Positions 45,541 to 55,105 of a DNA stretch of 64,000 nt are shown here, one piece after another. Numbering within the stretch: position 1 is the first letter of the stretch; each line of letters starts with the position of its first letter. A program made the translations under genes and the position numbers. The notes below the pieces were generated by a model, which had not been told where the DNA came from, searched no databases, and was given only the letters and a program-made list of their open reading frames with translations. The stretch is from Clostridiales bacterium (GTDB lineage: Bacteria > Bacillota > Clostridia > Christensenellales > Borkfalkiaceae): the NCBI GenBank assembly GCA_015069615.1, contig SVIF01000002.1, positions 23,643 through 87,642 on the forward strand, given 5' to 3'.

Positions 45541-47256
45541 ATGAAGCAGATTTATTCGTCTTTTCGTAAATTTTCGGGTATTGCCGTTCTTGCCCCCTTG
45601 TGTAAACTTTTAGAAGCGCTTTTGGAACTAACCATTCCGTTATTCGTTGCTAAAATTATTGACGTAGGCATTGTAAATGGGGACCGAAAATATATCGTAA
45701 CCATTGCTTTCATGATGGTTGCCGTTGGTTTCGTCGGCCTTGGCTTTAGCTTGCTCGGTCAATTTTTTTCCGCAAAGGCAGCAGTGGGCTACGCGGCGGA
45801 AATTCGCGGAAAACTCTTTCAAAAAACCGTGCATTTACCATTTTCTGAAACGGATAAAATCGGCGTTCCCCGCCTTTTAACCGCGCTAACTAGCGATACC
45901 AACCAACTGCAAACGGGGGTTAATCTGTTTTTACGCCTTCTTTTGCGTTCACCTTTCGTGGTGTTCGGTGCGTGGGTTATGGCAATAACGATAGATGCAA
46001 GTTTATCCTTAGTGTTTGCCGTTGCCGTTCCCTTACTGTTTTTGGTGGTATTCTTCGTTCTTCTTTACACTACGCCCCGTTATGGAAAAAACCAAAGGGC
46101 GCTGGACGAAGTTACCGCATCTACCCGCGAAACGCTTACGGGTACGCGCGTTATCCGTGCTTTTGGTGAAGAAGAACGTTTTCAAACGGCTTACCATAAA
46201 AAGACGCACGCTCTTTATCGTGGCCAAACGGTGGTTGCGCGTGTTTCCGCGTTACTTAACCCCTTTACCTACGCTATCGTAAACCTTGCCATCATCGCGC
46301 TGTTGTACTTTGGTGGCGTTAAAGTAAACGGTGGAACCCTTTCCCAAGGGCAAGTCGTTGCCGTTTATCAGTATATGGGGCAAATTTTGGTAGAACTTAT
46401 CAAACTTGCCAACTTAGTTTTGCTTGTATCCAAAAGTTTAGCGGCAGGGAAACGCCTTTCCGCCCTTTTGGAAAATACTGCCGAACAACCTCAAACGCAA
46501 GTAGGGGAAACCACTGAAAGCGAATATCTTTCTTTCCGTTCGGTTTCTATGCGTTACGGGGAAGGGAAAGACGCGCTTACGGATATTACCTTTTCGGTTG
46601 CCCCTGGTCAAACAGTGGGTATTATCGGTGGAACGGGTAGTGGTAAAAGCTCTCTCGTTGCCCTACTTCCTCGTTTTTATGACGTTAGTAAGGGGGAAAT
46701 TATCTATCAAGGAAAACCCCTAAATAGCTATGCGCTGGGGGAAATTCGTGCGAAAATCGGTTTTGTAATGCAAAAAACCGAACTGATAGAAGGCTCCGTT
46801 GCGGATAACCTTCGTATGGGAAACACTAACGCTTCGGATGAAGAACTGTGGGATGCCCTAACCGTAGCCCAAATTGCGGATACCATTCGTGAAAAAGGTG
46901 GCCTTTCCGCCCCCGTCTTTGAAAACGGCGCTAATTTTTCGGGTGGTCAAAAACAACGCCTTTCTATTGCGCGCGCGCTCGTTAAAAAACCCGAAATCTT
47001 GGTGTTGGACGATAGTGCTTCCGCATTGGATTATGCAACCGAGGCCCGCTTAAGAAAGGCGATTAAAAACTTACCCTATGCACCCACTGTGTTTATCGTA
47101 TCCCAGCGCACGGCCTCTCTTTCGCATGCGGATCTCATTTTGGTGTTAGAACACGGTGGCGTCATTGGTATGGGTACGCATAAAACGCTACTTTCTTCTT
47201 GCGAAACGTATCGTGAAATTCATCACTCGCAAACGGGGGGTGAAGATCATGCGTAA
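45541..47256 (+). CDS. ABC exporter half-transporter with degenerate ATP site (subunit 1)
   Basis: This 571-residue fused membrane/ATPase subunit has six transmembrane helices in the first 310 residues and a C-terminal nucleotide-binding domain with Walker A GGTGSGKSS and signature FSGGQ. Walker B is LVLDDSAS, where the catalytic Glu is Asp, and the switch His is Gln (IVSQRTAS). These two changes mark the degenerate subunit of heterodimeric exporters such as the TM287/288 type. It overlaps the partner gene by 8 bp. Substrate unknown; drug or lipid export is typical. Confidence 0.93.
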   Translation: MKQIYSSFRKFSGIAVLAPLCKLLEALLELTIPLFVAKIIDVGIVNGDRKYIVTIAFMMVAVGFVGLGFSLLGQFFSAKAAVGYAAEIRGKLFQKTVHLPFSETDKIGVPRLLTALTSDTNQLQTGVNLFLRLLLRSPFVVFGAWVMAITIDASLSLVFAVAVPLLFLVVFFVLLYTTPRYGKNQRALDEVTASTRETLTGTRVIRAFGEEERFQTAYHKKTHALYRGQTVVARVSALLNPFTYAIVNLAIIALLYFGGVKVNGGTLSQGQVVAVYQYMGQILVELIKLANLVLLVSKSLAAGKRLSALLENTAEQPQTQVGETTESEYLSFRSVSMRYGEGKDALTDITFSVAPGQTVGIIGGTGSGKSSLVALLPRFYDVSKGEIIYQGKPLNSYALGEIRAKIGFVMQKTELIEGSVADNLRMGNTNASDEELWDALTVAQIADTIREKGGLSAPVFENGANFSGGQKQRLSIARALVKKPEILVLDDSASALDYATEARLRKAIKNLPYAPTVFIVSQRTASLSHADLILVLEHGGVIGMGTHKTLLSSCETYREIHHSQTGGEDHA

Positions 47257-49012
47257 AACCCAGTCCATCAAATTACTGATTCCATATTTAAAAAAGGACG
47301 CACCCAAGTTTATTCTTGCAACGCTGGCAACTTTAATTTCGGTTGCTTTTACCCTTACCGTACCCATTTTATTCGGCCTTGCCATTGACCAAATGATAGG
47401 GGAAGGTAAGGTTACGTTAGAAACCCTTTCTTATTATCTTACCCTTGCGGCGGGATGCATAGCCATTGTTTGCTTCGCCGAATGGGTAAAGGATTTTATG
47501 AACGCAAAAGTGGTGGCGGGCGTAACCTTGCGCCTAAGAAACGCTTGCGCGGATAAATTACACCGCATGCCCTTAAAATACTTAGATAACCGCGCCGTAG
47601 GGGATACCGTTGGTGTTGTGGTTGCGGACGTAGAACAGGTGGCGGACGGGCTACTTATGGGCTTTTCTCAGTTCCTTTCTGGGATGTTTACCATTGTAGG
47701 AACGCTTGGGATCCTGTTCTTCCTTAACTGGATCGTTGCACTTGCCGTATTTTGCTTAACCCCTATTTCCTTGTTAGTTGCCCGTTTTATTTCCAAAGGC
47801 GCGTACAGTTCTTTTACCAAGCAAGCGGAAATTCGCGGTAAACAAACGGCCTTGATGAACGAAATGGTTTCGGGGCTAAAAACCGTGCAAGCCTACGGCT
47901 ACGAAGAAACCGCGTTACGTCGTTTTAATGAAATTAACAAAAATTTGAAGCGCGTTACCTTCCGCGCAACCTTCTTTTCTTCGCTTACCAACCCGTTAAC
48001 CCGATTCGTAAACGCGTTAATTTACGCTTGTGTCGTTACGTTAAGTGCGTTTTTGTGTATTGGTGGGGGCATATTAGGCGCAACCCTTTCGGTTGGTATG
48101 CTTTCGGGCATTTTAACTTACGCTAACCAGTACACCAAACCCTTTAACGAAATTACTTCGGTTCTTGCCGAACTGCAAAACGCTTTTGCTTGCCTTGGCA
48201 GAATTTTCACCTTCCTTGGTGAACAGGAAGAAGTGTCCGATCAAGAACTTCCCGCTTTAACGGCAGAAGGGGAAATCAGCGTGGAAAACGTAAACTTTTC
48301 TTATCACGAAGATAAACCCTTACTGCAAGATTTCAACTTAATTGTACAGCGTGGGCAAAAAACGGCAATCGTTGGTCCTACTGGTTGCGGAAAAACAACG
48401 TTAATCAATCTACTCATGCGTTTTTATGAGGTAAACAGCGGGGTAATTAAAGTAGACGGTACCCCCGTAGACGCAGTTACCCGCAAATCTTTGCGTGAAA
48501 GTTATGGTATGGTGTTGCAAGATACCTGGATTATGCAAGGCACTGTGCACGAAAACGTTGCGCTTGGAAAGCCAGACGCCACGCGTGAAGAAGTAGAAAA
48601 GGCGTGTCGTCTTTCACACGCACACGGCTTTATATCCCGTTTGCCTAACGGTTACGATACCGAAATTTCGGATGGTGGCGGTCTATCGGTGGGCGAACGT
48701 CAGCTTTTGTGTATCGCACGTGTAATGCTCCTTCGCCCGCCCATGTTGATTTTAGACGAAGCAACCTCTTCGGTAGATACTCGTACGGAAAAACGCATTA
48801 CGGATGCTTTCCACATACTTATGGAAGGGAAAACTTCCTTTATTGTTGCCCACCGCCTTTCCACTATTCAACAAGCAGACCGCATTTTGGTGATGAAGGG
48901 GGGGAACGTAATTGAACAAGGCACACACGCGGAGTTGTTAGCAAAAAAAGGATTTTATGCAGAGCTGTACCAAAGCCAGTTTGAAGGGGAAAACGTATGC
49001 GCGAATACGTAA
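47249..49012 (+). CDS. ABC exporter half-transporter with consensus ATP site (subunit 2)
   Basis: This 587-residue partner has six membrane helices and a nucleotide-binding domain with Walker A GPTGCGKTT, canonical Walker B LILDEATS with its Glu, and switch His in IVAHRLST. Its signature motif is LSVGE rather than LSGGQ, which would face subunit 1's degenerate site. I start it at ATG 47249, overlapping the upstream stop. A longer frame from 47156 is read inside subunit 1. Its end overlaps the thioesterase gene by 16 bp. Confidence 0.93.
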   Translation: MRKTQSIKLLIPYLKKDAPKFILATLATLISVAFTLTVPILFGLAIDQMIGEGKVTLETLSYYLTLAAGCIAIVCFAEWVKDFMNAKVVAGVTLRLRNACADKLHRMPLKYLDNRAVGDTVGVVVADVEQVADGLLMGFSQFLSGMFTIVGTLGILFFLNWIVALAVFCLTPISLLVARFISKGAYSSFTKQAEIRGKQTALMNEMVSGLKTVQAYGYEETALRRFNEINKNLKRVTFRATFFSSLTNPLTRFVNALIYACVVTLSAFLCIGGGILGATLSVGMLSGILTYANQYTKPFNEITSVLAELQNAFACLGRIFTFLGEQEEVSDQELPALTAEGEISVENVNFSYHEDKPLLQDFNLIVQRGQKTAIVGPTGCGKTTLINLLMRFYEVNSGVIKVDGTPVDAVTRKSLRESYGMVLQDTWIMQGTVHENVALGKPDATREEVEKACRLSHAHGFISRLPNGYDTEISDGGGLSVGERQLLCIARVMLLRPPMLILDEATSSVDTRTEKRITDAFHILMEGKTSFIVAHRLSTIQQADRILVMKGGNVIEQGTHAELLAKKGFYAELYQSQFEGENVCANT

Positions 49013-49728
49013 AAACGGGAAATACAACTTATTCCGAGCTTGACCATTACTATATGTCCGTGGAAAGCGTGTTTCAGCTTTTTCAAGACGCAATGACCGA
49101 ACACGTGGATAAAATCGGTAAGGACGGCGTAACTTTGCGCCATACCTACGGTGCACTGTGGGTAACCGCAAAAACGAAAATCCGTTTTAACCGAAGGTTA
49201 AAAATGTTGCATCCTTATCAGTTCCGAACGCGCGTAGATCTACCTGGCCTCGTAAAGGTAACCAGAAGATTCCGTATGGAACAAGGGGAAGAACTTCTTG
49301 CTTTGGGTATTACGGAAATGTGCGTAATTGACGGGGAAACGCGTAAAATCCGCAAGCTTTCTTCGGTAGAATATCCCGTGGAAGGGCAGGACGAAACCGA
49401 ATTCGCCCCGCTAAGCTTTACGAAAATCGCGTATCAGCCCACCAAAGAAGAACGGGTGGATATCCGCCCCGTACGCTATACGGATTTGGATTATTCCAAA
49501 CATTGTAATAACGTATCATACGTGCGCTTTTTGATGGATACCTTCTCCCTTGCCTTTTTTGAAGAATTTACGGTAAAGGAAGTGGAAATCCATTATATTG
49601 CAGAAGCAAGGGAAGGGGATATGCTTTCCATTTACAAAAAGCAAACTGAAAACGGCTACGAATTTGCAATCTTAAATCAAGCGGAAACGATGGTGGCAAA
49701 AGCCACGTTTACAATAGAAAAACAATAA
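48997..49728 (+). CDS. Acyl-ACP thioesterase family protein
   Basis: This 243-residue protein has a double hot-dog fold. The first half carries WVTAKTKIRFNRR. The second half has the RYTDLDYSKHCNNVSYVRF motif (near residue 162), whose Asp/Asn/His pattern is typical of acyl-[ACP] thioesterases. It releases fatty acids from ACP. It overlaps the exporter subunit 2 gene by 16 bp and is followed by glyA at 13 bp. Linkage to the exporter suggests lipid-related export, as inference only. Confidence 0.85.
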   Translation: MREYVKTGNTTYSELDHYYMSVESVFQLFQDAMTEHVDKIGKDGVTLRHTYGALWVTAKTKIRFNRRLKMLHPYQFRTRVDLPGLVKVTRRFRMEQGEELLALGITEMCVIDGETRKIRKLSSVEYPVEGQDETEFAPLSFTKIAYQPTKEERVDIRPVRYTDLDYSKHCNNVSYVRFLMDTFSLAFFEEFTVKEVEIHYIAEAREGDMLSIYKKQTENGYEFAILNQAETMVAKATFTIEKQ

Positions 49729-49741
49729 AAGGAGATAAACA

Positions 49742-50989
49742 ATGAATTTTCGCGAACTGGAACAATTTGATGCGGAACTGTTTGCCGCAACGGACAAGGA
49801 ACTGAAACGCCAACAAGGCAACGTAGAACTGATTGCTTCGGAAAACATCGTAAGCAAGGCGGTTTTAATGGCAGCAGGCACTATTTTAACCAATAAATAT
49901 GCCGAAGGCTATCCCGGACACCGTTATTACGGCGGCTGTGAATACGTAGACGTGGTAGAAGATTTAGCCCGTGAACGCGCTAAAAAACTGTTTGGTGCAG
50001 ACCACGCTAACGTGCAACCCCACAGCGGCGCATCCGCAAACCTTGCCGTATTCTTTGCCCTTTTACAACCCGGGGATACCGTTTTATCCATGAGTTTAGC
50101 GCACGGTGGGCATCTTTCCCACGGTTCTCCCGTAAACATTTCGGGTAAATACTTCAATATCGTTCCCTACGGCGTTTCGGATACCGAAGGCAGAATTGAT
50201 TACGACGAAGTTTTACAAAAAGCAAAGGAATGCAAGCCCAAGTTGATTTTGGCAGGTGCATCCGCATACGCACGCGCAATCGATTTCAAACGTTTTCGCG
50301 AAATTGCGGACGAAGTTGGCGCTTACTTTATGGTAGATATGGCGCATATCGCCGGCTTAGTTGCGGCAGGTTTGCACGAAAACCCCGTTCCTTATGCAGA
50401 CGTAGTTACCACCACTACGCACAAAACCCTTCGCGGTCCCCGTGGCGGTTTAATTCTTTGTAAAGAACAGTACGCGAAACAAATGGATAAGGCGATTTTC
50501 CCAGGAATCCAAGGCGGTCCTTTAATGCATATTATCGCTGCAAAAGCAGTGGCGTTTAAGGAAGCGCTTACCCCCGAATTCGTAGAATATCAAAAGCAAA
50601 TTGTTAAAAACGCAAACGCGCTTGCAGCTGCGCTTGTAAAACGCGGCTTTAACCTTGTTTCGGGCGGAACGGATAACCACTTGATGCTCGTTGATTTACA
50701 AAACTTCGGTATCACGGGTAAGGAATTGGAAAAGAAGTTGGATGAAGTTCATATTACGGTAAACAAAAACGCCGTTCCCAACGACCCCCAAAGCCCCTTC
50801 GTTACCAGCGGTATCCGCGTAGGTACGCCCGCCGTAACCACCCGTGGCTTTAAGGAAGCGGAAATGGAAAAAATTGCAGAATGGATGTACTTGGTTGTTA
50901 CCGACTTTGAAAACAGCAAAGAAAAGGTTGCGGCAGAAGTTGCTGAAACTTGCAAAAAGTTCCCCATTTACGAAGATTGCATGGCGTAA
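49742..50989 (+). CDS. glyA: Serine hydroxymethyltransferase
   Basis: This 415-residue PLP enzyme has [15 protein letters not shown] near residue 57, the substrate segment [11 protein letters not shown], and PLP Lys in [13 protein letters not shown]. It interconverts serine and glycine while loading tetrahydrofolate with one-carbon units. Ribosome binding site AAAGGAGAT. Full length for the family. Confidence 0.98.
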   Translation: MNFRELEQFDAELFAATDKELKRQQGNVELIASENIVSKAVLMAAGTILTNKYAEGYPGHRYYGGCEYVDVVEDLARERAKKLFGADHANVQPHSGASANLAVFFALLQPGDTVLSMSLAHGGHLSHGSPVNISGKYFNIVPYGVSDTEGRIDYDEVLQKAKECKPKLILAGASAYARAIDFKRFREIADEVGAYFMVDMAHIAGLVAAGLHENPVPYADVVTTTTHKTLRGPRGGLILCKEQYAKQMDKAIFPGIQGGPLMHIIAAKAVAFKEALTPEFVEYQKQIVKNANALAAALVKRGFNLVSGGTDNHLMLVDLQNFGITGKELEKKLDEVHITVNKNAVPNDPQSPFVTSGIRVGTPAVTTRGFKEAEMEKIAEWMYLVVTDFENSKEKVAAEVAETCKKFPIYEDCMA

Positions 50990-51023
50990 AAGCCAAAAAA
51001 ACCGAAAAAAATATTAAAAATGG

Positions 51024-51052
51024 TTGACGGCACGCATAAAAAGTGCTAAAAT
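51024..51052 (+). promoter_or_regulatory. Promoter of trpB
   Basis: TTGACG (51024-51029), 17-bp spacer, TAAAAT (51047-51052) preceded by TGC (extended -10). Confidence 0.8.
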
Positions 51053-51058
51053 AAAGAA

Positions 51059-51357
51059 AATTTAATAATAAACCGATGATTAAGAGTAGTAGATATTCGG
51101 GCGGCGGAAAGAGAGTTGCGGATGGTGGAATCGCAATCGCTTGCGGATATTGAATGGACTTATGAGGGTGAAACGAACGAAGTTATGGCAAGCCGTGGCT
51201 TTCAGTAGTAATCAACGGGTTCCGCGCCCGTAAAAAGGCGGTCCGTATGTCAGTACGGGTTAAGTGGGCGTGTAAACGCCAAGCCGGGTGGCACCGCAGG
51301 AAAAGTATAATCCTGTCCCAGCAGAACTAAACGATTCTGTGGGGCGGGATTTTTTTC
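51059..51357 (+). promoter_or_regulatory. T-box riboswitch leader of trpB, specifier TGG (Trp)
   Basis: The leader contains AAGAGTAGTAGA (stem I base), the AGAGAG and GGTGG distal elements, and the specifier TGG at 51155-51157 in a GAA-NNN-A context. The T-box core GGGTGGCACCGCAGG lies at 51286-51300. A terminator hairpin (51310-51350) and T run end it. TGG is the tryptophan codon, matching the downstream tryptophan synthase, so low charged tRNA-Trp should turn the gene on. Confidence 0.95.
51310..51357 (+). terminator. Regulated terminator of the trpB T-box
   Basis: ATCCTGTCCC pairs with GGGGCGGGAT around an inner AGAA/TTCT extension, followed by TTTTTTT. Confidence 0.85.
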
Positions 51358-51386
51358 ATCCCAAACCACCGAAAAAGGAGCTAAAA

Positions 51387-52760
51387 ATGGAAAACAAGAA
51401 AATCCCTTACAAAATTTATTTAGAAGAATCCGAAATGCCAAAAGAGTGGTACAACGTGCGCGCGGATATGAAAAATAAGCCCGCGCCCTTGCTTGACCCT
51501 GAAACCTTACAGCCCATGACGGCCGAAGGGCTTTCCCCCGTGTTCTGCGAAGAACTAATTAAGCAAGAATTAGATGAAACCACGCCTTACTTTGAAATTC
51601 CCGAAGAAGTGCGCAATTTCTATAAAATGTACCGTCCTGCACCCTTAATTCGCGCGTACTGTTTGGAAGAAAAACTGCAAACGCCCGCAAAAATTTACTA
51701 CAAGTTTGAAGGGAACAACACCAGCGGTAGCCATAAGTTAAATTCCGCAATTGCACAAGCGTATTATGCGAAAAAGCAAGGCTTAAAGGGTGTAACCACC
51801 GAAACGGGCGCAGGTCAATGGGGTACGGCGCTTTCTATGGCTTGTTCGTATTTCGGGTTGGATTGCAAGGTTTATATGGTTAAATGCTCATACGAACAAA
51901 AACCCTTCCGTAGGGAAGTGATGCGTACGTACGGCGCTTCCGTAACTCCTTCGCCTTCCACCGAAACCGAAGTGGGTAAAAAGATTTTGTTAGAACACCC
52001 CGGCACCACGGGTAGCCTTGGTTGCGCTATTTCCGAAGCGGTAGAAGCGGCGGGGAATTTAGAAGGATACCGTTACGTTTTGGGTAGCGTTATGAACCAA
52101 GTGCTTTTGCACCAAACGGTTATCGGTTTAGAAACGCAAACCGCACTGAAAAAGTACGGCGAAAAGGCGGATATCATCATCGGTTGCGCCGGTGGCGGTT
52201 CTAACCTTGGCGGTTTAATTTCCCCGTTTATGGGCGAAAAATTGCGCGGGGAAGCGGATTACCGTTTTATCGCGGTTGAACCCGCGTCTTGCCCCAGCTT
52301 AACGCGTGGCGTGTACGCGTACGACTATAGTGATACGGGCAGAATTTGTCCTTTGGAAAAGATGTACACGCTTGGCAGTAGCTTTATTCCTTCTGCAAGC
52401 CATGCGGGTGGTTTGCGCTATCACGGTATGAACTCCGTTCTTTCCCAACTGTATGAAGACGGGCTTATGGAAGCGGTTTCGGTAAAGCAAACCGAAGTGT
52501 TTGAAGCAGCGCAATATTTTGCGCGTATAGAAGGGATTTTACCCGCTCCCGAAAGTGCGCACGCAATTCGCGTTGCTATTGACGAAGCGCTAAAATGCAA
52601 GGAAACCGGGGAAGAAAAGACCATTGTATTCGGCTTAACTGGTACGGGCTACTTTGATATGTACGCTTACCAAAAGTTTAACGACGGGCAAATGGGGGAT
52701 TACGTTCCCACCGACGAAGAACTGCAAGCAAGCTTTGCTAAACTTCCCAAAATAAATTAA
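51387..52760 (+). CDS. trpB: Tryptophan synthase beta chain, TrpB2 type
   Basis: This 457-residue PLP enzyme has the PLP Lys in EGNNTSGSHKLNSA, the ETGAGQWGTA loop and the phosphate-binding GCAGGGSNLGG. The N-terminal extension and overall length (about 60 residues longer than TrpB1) identify the TrpB2 class, often found without trpA. Here no other trp gene is adjacent. It condenses indole with serine to tryptophan. I start it at ATG 51387 with AAAAAGGAG; a longer frame begins inside the T-box. Confidence 0.93.
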   Translation: MENKKIPYKIYLEESEMPKEWYNVRADMKNKPAPLLDPETLQPMTAEGLSPVFCEELIKQELDETTPYFEIPEEVRNFYKMYRPAPLIRAYCLEEKLQTPAKIYYKFEGNNTSGSHKLNSAIAQAYYAKKQGLKGVTTETGAGQWGTALSMACSYFGLDCKVYMVKCSYEQKPFRREVMRTYGASVTPSPSTETEVGKKILLEHPGTTGSLGCAISEAVEAAGNLEGYRYVLGSVMNQVLLHQTVIGLETQTALKKYGEKADIIIGCAGGGSNLGGLISPFMGEKLRGEADYRFIAVEPASCPSLTRGVYAYDYSDTGRICPLEKMYTLGSSFIPSASHAGGLRYHGMNSVLSQLYEDGLMEAVSVKQTEVFEAAQYFARIEGILPAPESAHAIRVAIDEALKCKETGEEKTIVFGLTGTGYFDMYAYQKFNDGQMGDYVPTDEELQASFAKLPKIN

Positions 52761-52771
52761 TGTTAAAAACG

Positions 52772-52808
52772 AAAACGGCGTTCCGCAAATCGCGGAACGC
52801 CGTTTTTT
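52772..52808 (+). terminator. Terminator after trpB
   Basis: A 15-bp perfect stem (AAAACGGCGTTCCGC / GCGGAACGCCGTTTT) with a 5-nt loop, then TT. Confidence 0.92.
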
Positions 52809-52849
52809 ATGTCATAAAAAACAGGAGAGAAAATATCAAATTTCGTGAA

Positions 52850-52882
52850 CGAAAAAAAAGCCTTGCAAAATAACAAGGCTTT
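52850..52882 (-). terminator. Terminator of rpsT
   Basis: On the minus strand AAAGCCTTG, loop, CAAGGCTTT followed by TTTTT. Confidence 0.88.
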
Positions 52883-52904
52883 CTAATGTACTTGTATAAA
52901 AAAC

Positions 52905-53180
52905 TTACGCGTTCGCTTTTTTAAGTGCGTCTAATTTCTTTGCAAGTTTTGCTTTTTTGTTAGCAGCGTTGTTCTTGTGGATTACGCCCTTAGAAGCAGC
53001 AGAATCAATTACGCTTACGGTTTTAGCGTATACAGCTTCGCAAGCAGCAACGTCGCCACCAGCAATAGCAGCGTTATATTCTTTGATAGCGGTTTTAACC
53101 GAAGACTTAATCATTTTGTTTTGCATGGTCTTCTTTTCAATAACTAATACGCGCTTTTTAGCAGATTTAATGTTAGGCAC
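52905..53180 (-). CDS. rpsT: 30S ribosomal protein S20
   Basis: This 91-residue basic, helical protein beginning MPNIKSAKKRVLV contains the S20 pattern through the KNNAANKKAKLAKKL end. It starts with GTG (53178-53180), 9 bp after AAAGGAG. It is monocistronic and divergent from gpr, the same arrangement as in Bacillus. Confidence 0.97.
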   Translation of the reverse strand: MPNIKSAKKRVLVIEKKTMQNKMIKSSVKTAIKEYNAAIAGGDVAACEAVYAKTVSVIDSAASKGVIHKNNAANKKAKLAKKLDALKKANA

Positions 53181-53223
53181 AGTAAATATCTCCTTTTTGT
53201 AATAACAAAATCAATCGTTTGAT

Positions 53224-53252
53224 ATTTTACCATAAAACTTTCGTTTTGGCAA
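53224..53252 (-). promoter_or_regulatory. Promoter of rpsT
   Basis: Minus strand TTGCCA (53247-53252), 17-bp spacer, TAAAAT (53224-53229) preceded by TGG (extended -10). Confidence 0.75.
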
Positions 53253-53314
53253 GGATAATTAGGGGCATTTTTGTAAATTATTTGAATAAATTTAATTTTT
53301 TCGGGGGAATCACA

Positions 53315-54100
53315 ATGTTTTCTGATTTGGCAGTGGATTTTTGTGATAAAAAATCAAGTTTTTCGGGCGTTACGGTAGAAGAACGTCGGCAGGGAGTTAT
53401 TACCGAACGTAAAGTGGAAATTCTTTCAAAGCAAGCGGAAAGAGAACTAGGTAAACGCGTAGGCAAATATTTTTCTTTAGAAATTCCAAACGGAACCTTT
53501 CCGCAAATTCCGTTAATTCTTCACCTTAAAAAACTTCTTTGTGAACTCATTGTAAATCCTTTACCGAAAGGGGCGCAAGTGCTTGTAGTGGGGTTCGGTA
53601 ACGGTAACCTTGCATGTGATGCGCTTGGTGCTTTGGCGTTAAACGGGCTTATTGTTGGACAAGATAGTCGCGTGCGCGTACGTACGCTAAACCCGGGTGT
53701 AGAAGGGACTACGGGGATAAAGGGCACCACGGTGCTAAGTGCGGTAGTGCGGGAAATTCAACCTCAAGCGCTATTGTGTGTGGATGCCTTAGTAGGGGCA
53801 AAATTTTCGCGAATCGGCAACGTGTTTCAGCTGACGGACGCGGGGATTTCTCCCGGTAGTGGAACGGGAAACCGAACTTTTTCCGTTACCCAAGAAACGC
53901 TGGGGATTCCCGTATATGCGATAGGCGTTCCCCTTGCCCTTCCGTATGAAATAGAAGGGCAAGGCACGCAAAAATTTTTGGTTTGTCCAAGGGAAATTGA
54001 TATCCTTGTTCAGCGCGTGTCGCGCGTAATTTGTGATGCTGTAAATCTTGCTTTTCATCCCGAACTATCTTTATCGGACGTGCGCTCCTTGCTTTATTAA
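53315..54100 (+). CDS. gpr: GPR endopeptidase (spore germination protease)
   Basis: This 261-residue aspartic protease degrades small acid-soluble spore proteins at germination. Conserved stretches include VVGFGNGNLACDALG, with one catalytic Asp, and VDALVGAKFSRI followed by LTDAGISPGSGTGNR. I start it at ATG 53315 after GGGGGAAT. A 32-residue longer frame from 53219 lies in the promoter region and looks non-conserved. It is shorter than Bacillus GPR (about 370), as in several Clostridia. Its presence is strong evidence for endospore ability. I see no clear forespore-type promoter. Confidence 0.93.
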   Translation: MFSDLAVDFCDKKSSFSGVTVEERRQGVITERKVEILSKQAERELGKRVGKYFSLEIPNGTFPQIPLILHLKKLLCELIVNPLPKGAQVLVVGFGNGNLACDALGALALNGLIVGQDSRVRVRTLNPGVEGTTGIKGTTVLSAVVREIQPQALLCVDALVGAKFSRIGNVFQLTDAGISPGSGTGNRTFSVTQETLGIPVYAIGVPLALPYEIEGQGTQKFLVCPREIDILVQRVSRVICDAVNLAFHPELSLSDVRSLLY

Positions 54101-54276
54101 CACTGTCTATTATGCGCGCTAATGCGCGTACAATATCATAATCTATAATTTTTCGCCCAACCGTAATACGGTGGGGCGGATTATATATTAAGAGGAAAAT
54201 TCGTCCGTAAATATTTCCCTTTGTGTATTTTCATTTTAATCTCGCATATATTTTACGGCTATAAAGGGGGATTGTA

Positions 54277-55035
54277 ATGAAAACGGTTGCGGTTTACGAT
54301 AGCGGTATCGGTGGCATCACGGTTTTATACCGCTTAATGCAAAAGTTTAAAAACAGTGAGTTCGTATATTACGGGGATAATGCACGGATGCCGTACGGAA
54401 ACAAAACGCAAAGCGAGCTAAAAAAGGTCGCAAACGAAAACGTGGAGTATTTAGCAGGCTTTTCGCCCGCGGTTATCGTGTTTGCGTGTAATACGCTTAC
54501 TGAATGTGTGCTACCGAAAATGCAAAGTAAAGTTCCGTTGGTAGGGGTAAGCCCCGTTGCTAGTCTATCCACTTTGCCTCAAAAGCGTACGGCGGTTTTA
54601 TGTACTCCGCTTACCGCCAAGGCTATTCAAAACACCTTGCCTACGTGGTGTAGGGTTTTTGTGGCAGAAGGGCTAGCGGGGCAGATAGAGCGGGGAATAA
54701 CAAAAAAAGAAAAAGAACAATGGTTCACAAACCTTGCAGGGATTGTAAACCAAGGCTTTACTCGCTTGCATTTAGGATGCACGCATTACGTTTGGCTAAA
54801 AATGGAAATGCTAAAAGCATTTCCAAACTTAGAAATTACAGACGGAATTGAAAAGTGTACGTCCATCGTTAATGCCATTTTGCCTAAGGAAAAGCAGAAC
54901 TTAAAAGAAAAGGGGCAAGAAAAAGCGTTGCGTTTTCCCCCCGTTCACTTTGTGGGAGAGGGTGCAATAAAAAACCAAAACACATATTTAACTTTTTTAG
55001 AACAAATGTTCAAAAGTAGTGTTTTAAATAGGTAA
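54277..55035 (+). CDS. murI: Glutamate racemase
   Basis: This 252-residue racemase supplies D-glutamate for peptidoglycan. The N-terminal VYDSGIGGITVL motif carries the substrate Asp/Ser. The two catalytic Cys are in FACNTLT and LGCTHY. Ribosome binding site AAAGGGGGA. It immediately precedes the division and wall cluster. It is slightly divergent (ACNT and YGD motifs intact). Confidence 0.93.
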   Translation: MKTVAVYDSGIGGITVLYRLMQKFKNSEFVYYGDNARMPYGNKTQSELKKVANENVEYLAGFSPAVIVFACNTLTECVLPKMQSKVPLVGVSPVASLSTLPQKRTAVLCTPLTAKAIQNTLPTWCRVFVAEGLAGQIERGITKKEKEQWFTNLAGIVNQGFTRLHLGCTHYVWLKMEMLKAFPNLEITDGIEKCTSIVNAILPKEKQNLKEKGQEKALRFPPVHFVGEGAIKNQNTYLTFLEQMFKSSVLNR

Positions 55036-55085
55036 AATACTAGTTTGTGGTTGTATTTTTCCCAAAAATGCCGCATTTTTTATAA

Positions 55086-55105
55086 AAAGTGGTTGCAAGT
55101 GGTCA
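55086..55105 (+). promoter_or_regulatory. MraZ-box-like direct repeat over the mraZ -35
   Basis: Two 10-bp direct repeats, AAAGTGGTTG (55086-55095) and CAAGTGGTCA (55096-55105), resemble the AAAGTGKNNN or GTGGN-N5 repeats bound by MraZ. They overlap the -35 box, so binding would repress. Confidence 0.65.

Noticed and set aside
54153..54180. Hairpin CGCCC-ACCGT/ACGGT-GGGCG between gpr and murI
   Set aside because: Stable stem but no T run on either strand, so not called a terminator.
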